From NCBI GenBank assembly GCA_946482595.1, contig CAMLSD010000006.1, positions 1 through 64,000 on the forward strand: DNA of 64,000 nucleotides, read 5' to 3'. The notes under the pieces were generated by a model that made no database searches, was not told where the DNA came from, and saw only the letters and a list, made by a program, of their open reading frames with translations. Shown one piece after another: positions 34,430 through 42,564 of the stretch. The DNA comes from an uncultured Comamonadaceae bacterium (GTDB taxonomy: Bacteria > Pseudomonadota > Gammaproteobacteria > Burkholderiales > Burkholderiaceae). Made by a program: the position numbers and the translations under genes. The first letter of the stretch is position 1. The number at the start of each line of letters is the position of its first letter.

Positions 34430-34661
34430 CCCAGTCCTTTCGTCGCAGCAGCGCCTGCAGCGCCACGCGGTCGGCGCGGCGTTGGGCGCCGCGGCTCTGG
34501 ATGTGCTGGCCTGCACCACGCAGGCCGCGCTGGCCAAGCGCACGGGCCACCGGGTCGCGCGGCGCGCTCGTCTCGAGCACCAGCGACATCGGCTGTTTCA
34601 TGCGGCGCAGGGCCTTGGCCCGCCCCTCCTTGAGGGCGCGGGAACGGAGTTGTGCACTCAT
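34422..34661 (-). CDS. Small basic protein coupled to the AAA+ protease
   Basis: I do not recognise this 79-residue protein. It is very rich in Arg and Lys, with no signal or membrane segment. The N-terminal 30 residues look helical (SAQLRSRALKEGRAKALRRM) and the C-terminus ends in a short acidic tail (RRKDWDE). The ATG at 34661 follows a candidate terminator hairpin by about 11 bases. It overlaps the protease gene by eight bases, so the two are translationally coupled. Plausible roles are adaptor, substrate or nucleic-acid-binding partner of the protease, but nothing decides between them. Confidence 0.6.
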   Translation of the reverse strand: MSAQLRSRALKEGRAKALRRMKQPMSLVLETSAPRDPVARALGQRGLRGAGQHIQSRGAQRRADRVALQALLRRKDWDE

Positions 34662-34672
34662 TGCGGGTTCCG

Positions 34673-34709
34673 AAAAGCAAAAGCCCCGGCTCGATGGCAG
34701 CGGGGCTTT
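34673..34709 (-). terminator. Attenuator-type terminator in the leader of the protease operon
   Basis: On the minus strand, a 9-bp perfect stem (AAAGCCCCG / CGGGGCTTT) is followed by TTTTGCTTTT. It lies 11 bases before the small-gene start and downstream of a short leader ORF, with no room for a promoter in between. It therefore looks like a leader terminator that must be read through for the two genes to be expressed. Its 3' arm can pair with an upstream loop. Confidence 0.6.
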
Positions 34710-34744
34710 GCGCCGCGCGGACAGAAGGCCGTATCTGAGGTCAG

Positions 34745-34775
34745 ACACGGTTCAGCCGGGGCTCGGGAACCGTGT
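34745..34775 (-). promoter_or_regulatory. Anti-terminator hairpin candidate
   Basis: A perfect 9-bp inverted repeat (ACACGGTTC / GAACCGTGT on either strand) encloses a 13-base loop containing AGCCCCGGCT on the minus strand. That 10-base sequence is exactly complementary to AGCCGGGGCT in the 3' arm of the downstream terminator (34682-34691 on the plus strand). The two hairpins are therefore mutually exclusive or coupled, as in amino-acid-type attenuators. The leader ORF stop abuts the hairpin. Confidence 0.5.
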
Positions 34776-34808
34776 TCAGTCGAGGGTCGATATGAACAGG
34801 GAGGACAT
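34776..34808 (-). CDS. Leader peptide candidate, 10 residues
   Basis: A short ORF encodes MSSLFISTLD. An ATG at 34808 is preceded by CGGAG eight bases upstream, and the stop is immediately before the hairpin. No run of a single amino acid stands out (three Ser, two Leu), so the sensed signal is not obvious: stalling by an antibiotic, nucleotide or amino-acid shortage are all possible. Distance and overlap with the hairpin are what an attenuation leader needs. Confidence 0.45.
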   Translation of the reverse strand: MSSLFISTLD

Positions 34809-35011
34809 AAGGGAATCTCCGTCATGCGGGCGCTGTCGTGGGCGCCTTCAGCAAGTGGGGGCGAATGATGCAGACATCGCCGCGACCGCGCAAGGGGCAG
34901 GCGTCAGGGCGTTGCGGCGAGCCAACGCGGTACGGTGCCAAGGCCTGCGCCACTTCGCGGGCGACGTGGCTGCATCAGCAGGCCACCGTGTGGCCATGGC
35001 ACGGAGGCCGC

Positions 35012-35932
35012 TCAACGAGGGTCATGAGCGCGCCGCACGTCAAGCGCCAACCGCTCGCACAAAAAATCGAACAGGACGCGCATGCGCGCCGTGTGCTGTA
35101 CGTCGGGATGCATCATGACCCACAGGGGTCGCCGCAGTCCCGGTTCGCCGCTGCGCAAGACCATGATCTGCGGCCTGGTTCGAAGCAGGGGCGCCGGCAG
35201 CAGGGCCAGGCCCATGCCTGCAGCCACTGCGTCGGCAGCGCCCAGCAGGCTGTCGATGCGCAAGGTGATGCGCTCGGATGCTGCATGGTGGCGCAGACCG
35301 TCTTCCTGCCAGTGCGGCGAATGCAATGCATCGACGGCGACCCATCGGTGTTGCGCCAGCGGAACGCCGCTGCCCGCGCGTTCGAGATAGGCCTTCGAAC
35401 CGCCAACCACGATGTCGATCTCGCCGACCCGGTGAGCGACCATGCCGTGCGGCGCGCTGTCGGCATCATGCACTGCGATGTCGGCCCTTTGGTGCGTGGG
35501 CATCGTCACGCTGTCGTTCATCACGAGCTGGAACCGCACCCTCGGATGGCGGTGACGAAACTGCGCGAGCAGGGGCATCAGCAGGCCTTCAGCCACCACG
35601 GGGTTCGAACTGATGCGGATCACGCCCTCGACGGCCGGGTCCAGCCCGTTGAGCTGCCGCTGCAACGTATCGACCTGTTCGCTCAGTCCGGCCATCTGCC
35701 CGCTGAGCGCATTGCCGCGCGCGGTCAGGGCATAGCCGCCCGGAAGCCGGTCGAACAGACGGCACGCAAGCGCACGCTCGAGGCGCGCCACCCGCCTGAG
35801 CACCGTGGAGTGGTTGACGCCGAGCCGGCGCGCCGCCTCACTGATGGAACCTCCTTCAGCCACGGCGATGAAGAACTGGAGGTCTCCCCAGTCGATGGCC
35901 GCTTCAGCCGATGCGGGAGGGTCAGCCTTCAT
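35012..35932 (-). CDS. LysR-family transcriptional regulator, paralogue 1
   Basis: A 306-residue LysR-type regulator. The HTH region (about 15-75) reads WGDLQFFIAVAEGGSISEAA then LGVNHSTVLRRVARLERAL and LFDRLPGGYALTARG. The VNHSTVLRR recognition helix is shared almost exactly with the upstream neighbour. Its ATG overlaps the stop of that neighbour (ATGA), so it is translated from the same message. The effector domain is ordinary. The inducer is unknown. Confidence 0.88.
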   Translation of the reverse strand: MKADPPASAEAAIDWGDLQFFIAVAEGGSISEAARRLGVNHSTVLRRVARLERALACRLFDRLPGGYALTARGNALSGQMAGLSEQVDTLQRQLNGLDPAVEGVIRISSNPVVAEGLLMPLLAQFRHRHPRVRFQLVMNDSVTMPTHQRADIAVHDADSAPHGMVAHRVGEIDIVVGGSKAYLERAGSGVPLAQHRWVAVDALHSPHWQEDGLRHHAASERITLRIDSLLGAADAVAAGMGLALLPAPLLRTRPQIMVLRSGEPGLRRPLWVMMHPDVQHTARMRVLFDFLCERLALDVRRAHDPR

Positions 35933-36852
35933 GCCGTGCGGCTCTCAGAGCGACGGGACAGGTGCGGGTCGCGGCTCAGGGTCTCGAACAGGAACTGGGA
36001 GAACGCGCGTACACGGGCGACCTGACGCATGTCAGGGTGGGACAGGATCCAGATCTGGGTGTCCAGTGCCACTTCGGGGTCGGCCAGCCGGACCAGGCCG
36101 GGCCGCGAGTCAGCCAGCGGGCACAGCAGCATCGCGGCACCCAGTCCGTGCTCGACGGCCTGCACCATGCCGACAAGGCTGTCCACCGTCATGACCACCC
36201 GCTCGGGAGGAATCGTGCGGGCCAGCCAACGGGACTGCGCCAGATGGTTCAGCGTCTCGTCCGGCGCGATCCAGTCCATGTCGTCGAATCGTGGCGAGTG
36301 TCCGAGCGAGCTCAGATAGGCGCTTGACGCATAGGGGGCCGTGCGGATGTCGCCGACATGGCGGCCGACCAGATGATCCGGCGGACGGTTCGAGCCGCGG
36401 ATCGCCAGATCGGCCTCGCGGCGCGCCAGACTCAGGAACTGATTGTTGACGTTCACCTGCACATGCACGGCGGGGTGGCTGCGGCAAAAGGACTCGATCG
36501 ACGGCATCAGCAGCCCGCATGCCAGCGTGTCTGTCGTGGTCAGCCGGATCACGCCGGCCATCTCGCGCTCGGAGCCCTGCATCTCGCGCTGCGCCGCTGC
36601 GATGCGCTCGGTCATGGGGCCGAGTTGCTGGTACAGCGCTTCGCCGGCGGTGTTCAGCCTGTATCGGCTGCGGGTGCGGTCGAACAGCGGTGTGCCCACG
36701 CTGTGCTGGAGGGCCGCAAGCCGGCGCAGCACCGTCGAGTGGTTCACGCACAGGGCATTGGCGGCACCGGCGATCGAACCTGTCGTGCAAACCGCGACGA
36801 AGGTCTGAAGTCCGTCCCAGTGCAACGAGGCCGATCGGGGGTGTGGGATCAC
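35929..36852 (-). CDS. LysR-family transcriptional regulator, paralogue 2
   Basis: A 307-residue LysR-type regulator if it starts at GTG 36852; an ATG at 36900 in the same frame would add 16 residues that look non-coding and would run through a likely operator region. The HTH contains LQTFVAVCTTGSIAGAANAL and CVNHSTVLRRLAALQHSVG. It is upstream of and coupled to a very similar LysR gene and divergent from the first GST gene, so it is the best candidate to control the GST pair. Confidence 0.82.
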   Translation of the reverse strand: MIPHPRSASLHWDGLQTFVAVCTTGSIAGAANALCVNHSTVLRRLAALQHSVGTPLFDRTRSRYRLNTAGEALYQQLGPMTERIAAAQREMQGSEREMAGVIRLTTTDTLACGLLMPSIESFCRSHPAVHVQVNVNNQFLSLARREADLAIRGSNRPPDHLVGRHVGDIRTAPYASSAYLSSLGHSPRFDDMDWIAPDETLNHLAQSRWLARTIPPERVVMTVDSLVGMVQAVEHGLGAAMLLCPLADSRPGLVRLADPEVALDTQIWILSHPDMRQVARVRAFSQFLFETLSRDPHLSRRSESRTA

Positions 36853-36877
36853 AGAAGTGCGTTTTTGCAGATCAAGT

Positions 36878-36905
36878 ATGCGCAATCTACCAGTTGGCAT
36901 GCGCA
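36878..36905. promoter_or_regulatory. Direct/inverted repeat in LysR-GST intergenic region
   Basis: ATGCGCA occurs twice (36878-36884 and 36899-36905), separated by 14 bases, and its core TGCGCA is itself a palindrome. The repeats lie between the divergent LysR and GST genes and are plausible binding sites for the LysR regulator. Confidence 0.3.
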
Positions 36906-36993
36906 GGTGCAGAACATAGATTGAATGCGTTGCCGCACGTCGGCACCGTTCATCCACCCCTGCCGCGAGGCTCATCCTCGCAAGGACCTGACC

Positions 36994-37614
36994 ATGAAGC
37001 TCTACTACGCCCCCGGCGCCTGCTCGCTGGCCGTGCACATCGTTGCGCAAGAAGCCGACCTGCCGATCGAACTCGTCAAGGTCGATCTCGATTCACATCG
37101 ACTCGACGACGGCACCGACTACACCACGATCAACCCGCGCGGCTACGTGCCGCTGTTCGAACTCGACGACGGCACGCGACTCACCGAGGTGGCGGCCATC
37201 GTGCAGTACCTTGCCGACCAGGCGGCGGCCGCGGAACTGCTGCCGCCGCCCGGGACGCTGGCCCGCGTGCGGGTGCAGTCCTGGCTGACTTTCGTCAGCA
37301 GCGAACTGCACAAGGCGTTCAGCCCCTGGCTGTGGCACAAGGACACCGCTGACTCGACCCGGCAGGCGGTGAAGGCGCGCCTGGCGCGGCACTTCACCGA
37401 GCTTGACGGGCTGCTGGCTGCACAGCCCTACCTGGGCGGCGAGCGCTACACCGTGGCCGACGCCTACGGCTACACCATCGTCAACTGGGCGAATCTGCTG
37501 ATGATCAGCCTCAAGCCCTATCCCTCTTTGGCAGCCTGGCTGGCGCGCGTGGCGGCACGCCCCGCCACGCAGCGGGCTCTTGCGGCCGAAGGCCTGCTGA
37601 AGGTGGCCGCATGA
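36994..37614 (+). CDS. Glutathione S-transferase (beta-class-like, GstA)
   Basis: A 206-residue GST. The N-terminus MKLYYAPGACSLAVHIVAQE contains the Cys10 active-site position typical of beta-class bacterial GSTs. The cis-Pro motif is RGYVPLFEL, the glutathione-binding acidic turn TEVAAIVQYL, and the C-domain carries the N-capping box YTVADAYGY. It is the first of two overlapping GST genes on the plus strand, divergent from paired LysR genes. The likely role is conjugation or detoxification of electrophiles. Confidence 0.9.
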   Translation: MKLYYAPGACSLAVHIVAQEADLPIELVKVDLDSHRLDDGTDYTTINPRGYVPLFELDDGTRLTEVAAIVQYLADQAAAAELLPPPGTLARVRVQSWLTFVSSELHKAFSPWLWHKDTADSTRQAVKARLARHFTELDGLLAAQPYLGGERYTVADAYGYTIVNWANLLMISLKPYPSLAAWLARVAARPATQRALAAEGLLKVAA

Positions 37615-38387
37615 AGGGCACGCCAGATCGCCACACCGCGGCGCAGGCGCTGCCGGCGGTGCTGGCCCATCCTGACCGCCTGGTGCTGGTCAGCCACACC
37701 CTGTGCCCGTATGTGCAGCGTGTGGTGATCGCGCTGTCCGAAAAGGGGGTGGATTTCGATCGCATCGACATCGACCTGGCGCACAAGCCGGCGTGGTTCC
37801 TGGCACTGAGCCCGCTGGGCAAGACCCCGGTGCTGCTGGTGCCCCAGGGCGACGGCCGGGTGCCCGTGTTCGAGTCGGCGGTGATCTGCGACTACCTCGA
37901 CGAAACCCTCGATCCCGCACTGCATCCGGCTGATCCGCTGCTGCGTGCGCAGCACCGCGCCTGGATCGAGGTGGCCTCGGCAACGCTGAACGAGATTGCG
38001 CGACTCTACAGCGCGCGTGACGAACCCACGTTCGACGCCGCACGCGCCGCGCTGACACGGCGCATGGGCCAGATCGATGCCGCACTCGGTGAGGGGCCCT
38101 GGTTCTCTGGCGCGGTGTTTTCGCTCGTGGACGCCGCCTTTGCACCCGTGTTCCGCTACTTCGACGTGTTCGACAGCCACTGGCCGGGACGGTTTTTTGC
38201 CCAGGCGCCCCGCACAGCCGCCTGGCGCGCGGCACTGGCGCAGCGTTCCTCGGTGCGGCGGGCGGTGGCCGACGACTACGCGGTGCGGCTGGTCGGCCAT
38301 GTCGAGCGGCAGGCCGGTGTGCTGGCCGCCCGGTTCCGGGAGGCGGCACGCGGGCAACCGATGTCGGCAGGCTCGATTGCGGCGTGA
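37611..38387 (+). CDS. Glutathione S-transferase family protein with a CPY motif
   Basis: A 258-residue GST-fold protein. The thioredoxin-like domain begins about residue 22 and contains HTLCPYVQR (Cys32), the glutaredoxin-like active-site Cys of omega-type GSTs, then GKTPVLLV and FESAVICDYLDE. The C-domain is helical and ends in an Ala-rich tail. It overlaps the preceding GST stop by four bases. Omega-type GSTs act as thiol transferases or reductases rather than conjugating enzymes. It lies just upstream of the copper island. Confidence 0.85.
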   Translation: MKGTPDRHTAAQALPAVLAHPDRLVLVSHTLCPYVQRVVIALSEKGVDFDRIDIDLAHKPAWFLALSPLGKTPVLLVPQGDGRVPVFESAVICDYLDETLDPALHPADPLLRAQHRAWIEVASATLNEIARLYSARDEPTFDAARAALTRRMGQIDAALGEGPWFSGAVFSLVDAAFAPVFRYFDVFDSHWPGRFFAQAPRTAAWRAALAQRSSVRRAVADDYAVRLVGHVERQAGVLAARFREAARGQPMSAGSIAA

Positions 38388-38500
38388 AGTTGTCGGGTCG
38401 CCCGCAGGGGGCATCGACGAAGCTGCGCACGGCCTGGCGGTTTGGCTGACCGGGCATGTCCGCCTCGCAGCCACCAGAAACCCCGAGACCATCAGGGTCC

Positions 38501-38531
38501 TTGACCTTCCCGCCGTGGCAAGGATGACAGT
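38501..38531 (+). promoter_or_regulatory. CueR-type promoter of cueR
   Basis: TTGACC (38501-38506) and GACAGT (38526-38531) are separated by 19 bases, the elongated spacer of MerR-family promoters. The spacer carries the interrupted dyad CCTTCC...GGCAAGG. It lies about 50 bases before the cueR start, so cueR is autoregulated. The same layout recurs before copZ and copA. Confidence 0.7.
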
Positions 38532-38581
38532 GCCGCCATTGCCCCGCTTGCCCCCGTTGTCCCCATTGCCAGGAGCCGTCC

Positions 38582-39145
38582 ATGGACCAACTGATGAACA
38601 TCGGCGAGGCCGCCCAGGCGGCCGGCGTTTCGGCGAAGATGATCCGCCACTATGAGCAGATCGGCCTGGTGCCTGCGGCTGCGCGCACGGACTCGGGCTA
38701 CCGCCAGTATTCCGAACGCGATGTTTCCGTGCTGCGCTTCATCCGGCAGTCGCGCCGGCTGGGCTTTTCCATCGAGCAGATCGCCGACCTGCTGGGGCTG
38801 TGGAGCGACACCGGCCGGGCGAGCCGCAGCGTCAAGGTGCTCGCCCAGCAGCATGCAGCCGAGATCGAGCAGAAGATGCGCGAAATGGCCGAGATGAAGC
38901 AGGCGCTGGACCGCCTGGTGGCGTCCTGCCATGGCGATGAGCATCCGCACTGTGCCATCCTGGCCGAACTGGCGGTGAACAGCCCCTCGGCCCCGGCGCC
39001 CGGGTCGATCGAACCCGGCGCCTTGCGCAAGCCGTCGGCTGCGTCGGCGCGGCCGCGGGCGAGGCCAGCCGCGCAGCCTGCGACAAGCCACGCCGATCTG
39101 ATGGCCTGGACTCACCGGGCCCGGTCGCACCACGGCAACCTCTGA
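38582..39145 (+). CDS. cueR: Cu(I)-responsive MerR-family regulator
   Basis: A 187-residue MerR-type activator. The N-terminal winged helix has MNIGEAAQAAGVSAKMIRHYEQIGL and the second HTH-supporting region GYRQYSERDVSVLRFIRQSRRLGFS. A long dimerisation helix follows, and the metal loop has Cys116 and Cys124 (CHGDEHPHC), the CueR-type two-Cys spacing for Cu(I)/Ag(I). Canonical CueR is about 135 residues; this one has an extra Pro/Ala/Arg-rich tail of about 50 residues with no visible motif. Promoters of CueR type precede cueR, copZ and copA, so it should control all three. Confidence 0.9.
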   Translation: MDQLMNIGEAAQAAGVSAKMIRHYEQIGLVPAAARTDSGYRQYSERDVSVLRFIRQSRRLGFSIEQIADLLGLWSDTGRASRSVKVLAQQHAAEIEQKMREMAEMKQALDRLVASCHGDEHPHCAILAELAVNSPSAPAPGSIEPGALRKPSAASARPRARPAAQPATSHADLMAWTHRARSHHGNL

Positions 39146-39205
39146 CACGACGAGCGATCGGCGCTGGACCGGCCAAGCACTGGCCGGGTGCGCGGCAGGC
39201 AGGCG

Positions 39206-39469
39206 TCAGTGGCACTGTCCGCAGCAGGTGCGCCCGTGGGCCGCGGTGTCTGCCGAGGCTGGGGCCGATGCGAGCGCGACGGGGCTGTACCCGGCCTCGG
39301 CAATGGCTTCGCGCAGCATGGCCTCGTCGGCCTCGGTCGGTTCCACCGCCACGCGATGTGTTGCGAGGTCGATGCTGACCTTCGCCTGTGCGTCGACCTG
39401 CCGCAGCGCTTTCGTGATCGTGCTGGCGCAGTGTCCGCAGGTCATGTCCTTGACTTCAAACGTGATCAT
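39206..39469 (-). CDS. copZ: Copper chaperone, HMA domain
   Basis: An 87-residue heavy-metal-associated domain protein. The N-terminal ferredoxin-like fold contains the copper-binding MTCGHC (Cys11, Cys14), and the domain ends around residue 65. The C-terminal tail adds a His/Cys-rich HGRTCCGQCH that is not part of the standard CopZ and may bind extra metal. It is divergent from copA, with a CueR-type promoter, and should shuttle Cu(I) to CopA and CueR. Confidence 0.9.
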   Translation of the reverse strand: MITFEVKDMTCGHCASTITKALRQVDAQAKVSIDLATHRVAVEPTEADEAMLREAIAEAGYSPVALASAPASADTAAHGRTCCGQCH

Positions 39470-39506
39470 GGAGGGCTCCTGGTGAGCTTGCTGTTGAGGA
39501 GCCACC

Positions 39507-39537
39507 AGTCTCGGCCTTGCCATCGGGGCAAGGTCAA
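39507..39537 (-). promoter_or_regulatory. CueR-type promoter of copZ
   Basis: On the minus strand, TTGACC and GAGACT flank a 19-base spacer with the dyad CCTTGCC...GGCAAGG. It lies about 38 bases before the copZ start and matches the cueR and copA promoters. Confidence 0.7.
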
Positions 39538-39586
39538 GCGGCGGCCGGGTTCGGCACGGCGCGGACGAGACAGTGCCCGCCGGGCC

Positions 39587-39617
39587 TTGACCTTCCGGTG
39601 ATGGCAAGGCTGAAGCT
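39587..39617 (+). promoter_or_regulatory. CueR-type promoter of copA
   Basis: TTGACC (39587-39592) and GAAGCT (39612-39617) are separated by 19 bases, with the dyad CCTTCC...GGCAAGG in the spacer. It lies about 40 bases before the copA start. The three promoters share nearly identical spacers, which supports one regulator. Confidence 0.7.
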
Positions 39618-39655
39618 GAAGGCACATCGACCCTCATCCACAGGAGATCGCCATC

Positions 39656-42112
39656 ATGAGTACCTTGGCCGAAATGAGCCTGCCGACCGATTTCAGACTG
39701 CCGATCGAAGGCATGACCTGCGCTTCATGCGTCCTGCGCGTCGAGAAGGCGCTGAAGGCGCTGCCCGGAGTGCAGAGTGCGGCGGTCAACCTTGCCACCG
39801 AAGAGGCCACGGTGCGCATTGCCACCGGGGTGGATGCGACGACCCTGGCCGAGGCAGTGCGCCAGGCCGGCTATGAGGTGCCGACACGTCGCCTCGTCCT
39901 GCATGTGGAGGGCATGACCTGTGCCTCCTGCGTGGCGCGGGTCGAGAAGGCCTTGCTCAAGGTGCCCGGCGTGTCGAGCGCGTCGGTGAACCTGGCCACC
40001 GAGCAGGCGGCTGTCGACGTGCTGGGCCAGGTGTCGTTTGCCACGCTGGCGGCGGCGATCGACAAGGCCGGCTACGCTGCCCGGCCGGTTGAGGCTGCAT
40101 CGACCCAGGCGCCCGCCCGAGGGCTGCCGAGCTGGTGGCCCGTGCTGGTGGCGTCCGTCCTGACCCTGCCGCTGGTGCTGCCGATGCTGCTGCAGCTGAT
40201 CGGCATCGAATGGATGCCCGACGGATGGGTCCAGCTGGCGCTGGCCACACCGGTGCAGTTCTGGCTGGGCGCGCGCTTCTACCGCGCCGGCTGGAAGGCC
40301 GTGCGCGCAGGTGCCGGCAACATGGACCTGCTGGTCGCTCTGGGCACCAGCGCGGCCTACGGCCTGTCCGTCTACCTGCTCTGGAAACACGCCGATCACG
40401 GCATGCCCCATCTGTATTTCGAGGCCTCCTCGGCCGTGATCACGCTGGTGCTGCTGGGCAAGTGGCTCGAACTGCGCGCCAAGCGCCAGACGGCCGATGC
40501 GATCCGGGCGCTCAATGCGCTGCGTCCGACCATCGCCCGCGTGCTGGTGGACGGCACCGAAGTGGCCACGCCGATCGAGCAGGTGGCCGTGGGTGACCGG
40601 GTGATCGTTCGCCCGGGTGAGCGCGTGCCGGTCGACGGCGAGGTGGTCGACGGCCGCAGCCACGTCAACGAGTCGCTGATCACCGGCGAAAGCCTGCCGG
40701 TGGCCAAGGCGGTCGGAGACACCGTCACCGGCGGATCGATCAACGAGGAGGGGGTGCTGCAGGTGCGTACCGCTGCGGTCGGAGCCGAGACCACGCTGGC
40801 GCGCATCATTCGCATGGTGGAGTCGGCGCAGTCGGCCAAGGCGCCGATCCAGCGCATCGTCGACCGCGTCAGCGCGGTGTTCGTGCCGGTCGTGCTCGGC
40901 ATTGCCGTGCTGACCTTCGTCGGCTGGTTCGCTTACAGCGGCGACTGGGAACAGGCCCTGATCAATGCGGTGGCAGTGCTGGTCATCGCCTGTCCGTGTG
41001 CGCTGGGGCTGGCCACACCGACCGCCATCATGGCCGGTACTGGCGTGGCTGCGCGTCGCGGCATCCTGATCAAGGACGCGCAGGCGCTGGAACTGGCGCA
41101 CTCGGTCACCGCCGTGGCCTTTGACAAGACCGGCACGCTGACCGAAGGCAAGCCGTCGCTTGTCGCGCTGGAGGCCGCCGAGGGGCTGGACGAGGCAGCC
41201 GTGCTGCAGCTGGCCGCCGCGTTGCAGAAGACGAGCGATCATCCGCTGGCGCATGCGGTGATGGCGCTGGCCCGCTCGCGTGCAGTGACGGTGCCCCAGG
41301 CGCATGAGGCCCGGGCGTTGCCGGGGCGTGGCGTCGAGGCCGTCGTGCGGGGGCGGCATCTGCTGCTGGGCAGCACCCGCCTGATGAACGAGTCCGGCGC
41401 CCGGGCCGGGTCGCTGCGGGCCCGGGCCGAACGCCTCGAGGCCGACGGCCGCAGCATCTCGTGGCTGCTGGAGCGTGATGCAGGCGGGACCCGCGTGCTG
41501 GGACTGCTGGCATTCGGGGACACCCTCAAGCCGGCGTCCCGTGCAGCCATCGAGCGCCTGCATCAGCTGGGCATCCGTACCGTCATGCTCACCGGCGACA
41601 ACCAGGGCAGTGCACGCGCCGTTGCGCGCGAGCTGGGCATCGACGAAGTCCACGCCGAGCTGTTGCCCGGCGACAAGGCCGGTATCGTCCAGCAGATGCG
41701 CGCGCAGGGGCAGGTGGTGGCGATGGTGGGCGACGGACTGAACGATGCGCCGTCGCTGGTGGCGGCCGATGTCGGCCTGTCGATGTCCACCGGGACCGAT
41801 GTGGCGATGGAAGCGGCCGGCATCACGCTCATGCGCGGGGACCCGCGCCTGGTGGCCGACTCGTTCGACGTGTCTCGCCGCACCTACACCAAGATCAAGC
41901 AGGGTCTGTTCTGGGCCTTTGCCTACAACGTGCTCGGCATTCCGCTGGCGGCATTCGGCCTGCTCAACCCGGTCATCGCGGGTGCGGCGATGGCGTTCAG
42001 CAGCGTGAGCGTGGTCGTGAACGCCTTGACGCTGCGTCGCTGGCGCGGAGCCGGCGTCGAGTCGCCGGGCCGTGACCGGGGTCAAGACCAGCGCGCTACA
42101 CTGCCGGCATGA
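39656..42112 (+). CDS. copA: Cu(I)-exporting P1B-type ATPase
   Basis: An 818-residue copper-transporting P-type ATPase. Two N-terminal HMA domains carry GMTCASC (Cys22/Cys25 and Cys89/Cys92). Eight membrane helices follow, with the ion-binding CPC in [16 protein letters not shown] in the actuator, phosphorylated Asp in [10 protein letters not shown], the HP motif near SDHPLAHA and the hinge [10 protein letters not shown]. It pumps Cu(I)/Ag(I) from the cytosol to the periplasm. It has a CueR-type promoter, is divergent from copZ, and overlaps the next gene by ATGA. Confidence 0.95.
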   Translation: MSTLAEMSLPTDFRLPIEGMTCASCVLRVEKALKALPGVQSAAVNLATEEATVRIATGVDATTLAEAVRQAGYEVPTRRLVLHVEGMTCASCVARVEKALLKVPGVSSASVNLATEQAAVDVLGQVSFATLAAAIDKAGYAARPVEAASTQAPARGLPSWWPVLVASVLTLPLVLPMLLQLIGIEWMPDGWVQLALATPVQFWLGARFYRAGWKAVRAGAGNMDLLVALGTSAAYGLSVYLLWKHADHGMPHLYFEASSAVITLVLLGKWLELRAKRQTADAIRALNALRPTIARVLVDGTEVATPIEQVAVGDRVIVRPGERVPVDGEVVDGRSHVNESLITGESLPVAKAVGDTVTGGSINEEGVLQVRTAAVGAETTLARIIRMVESAQSAKAPIQRIVDRVSAVFVPVVLGIAVLTFVGWFAYSGDWEQALINAVAVLVIACPCALGLATPTAIMAGTGVAARRGILIKDAQALELAHSVTAVAFDKTGTLTEGKPSLVALEAAEGLDEAAVLQLAAALQKTSDHPLAHAVMALARSRAVTVPQAHEARALPGRGVEAVVRGRHLLLGSTRLMNESGARAGSLRARAERLEADGRSISWLLERDAGGTRVLGLLAFGDTLKPASRAAIERLHQLGIRTVMLTGDNQGSARAVARELGIDEVHAELLPGDKAGIVQQMRAQGQVVAMVGDGLNDAPSLVAADVGLSMSTGTDVAMEAAGITLMRGDPRLVADSFDVSRRTYTKIKQGLFWAFAYNVLGIPLAAFGLLNPVIAGAAMAFSSVSVVVNALTLRRWRGAGVESPGRDRGQDQRATLPA

Positions 42113-42564
42113 ATCGCGTCCTGCACAGTCTGCTGGTCTGGCTCATGGCAATCGCCATGCCGGTGCAGGGCATCGCCGCGTCGATGATGCTGGCCTGCGG
42201 GCCGGCCCATGAGCGGATGGTGCAGGGCGTCAGCCATGTCGTGGTGGCCGCAGGGCATGACCATGCCGGTGAACACTCACATGATGACCACGGGGCCGGC
42301 AGCCCTGTCCATGCGCATGACGAACCGAATCCCGGGGCGACAGCGGGGGCAGATGCCAACGGGGCCGAGGCCCCGGCTGTGCACCACGGCAAGTTCAGCT
42401 GCAGCGCCTGTGCGGCCTGCTGCATCATGCTGGCGCCTCCCGCCAGCTTTTCCCTCCCGCCGGACCCCGGGCCGGTGAACCGGGTGCAGACCACCGCGTC
42501 CGCCCCCACCCCCTCCCACTCGTCCGATCCCCTGGACCGCCCCCCCCGAGCCCGCCACGCCTGA
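42109..42564 (+). CDS. His-rich secreted protein, DUF2946-like
   Basis: A 151-residue protein with an N-terminal signal or anchor helix (residues 5-25) followed by a His/Asp-rich segment (about 43-75) and a cysteine cluster CSACAACC near 113-120, then a Pro-rich end. The composition is typical of small periplasmic proteins in copper operons that bind Cu or Ag. The start overlaps the copA stop (ATGA), so it is made with CopA. The exact function is unknown; Cu buffering at the CopA exit is a reasonable guess. Confidence 0.65.
   Translation: MNRVLHSLLVWLMAIAMPVQGIAASMMLACGPAHERMVQGVSHVVVAAGHDHAGEHSHDDHGAGSPVHAHDEPNPGATAGADANGAEAPAVHHGKFSCSACAACCIMLAPPASFSLPPDPGPVNRVQTTASAPTPSHSSDPLDRPPRARHA

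Noticed and set aside
35600..35620. T-loop-like GGTTCGAA string suggesting a tRNA
   Set aside because: It lies inside a LysR coding frame and has no acceptor or anticodon stem around it.
39725..42085. 786-codon open frame antisense to copA
   Set aside because: GC-rich third positions leave the opposite strand open. The translation is His/Arg/Gln-rich with no motifs, whereas copA has complete P-type ATPase motifs.
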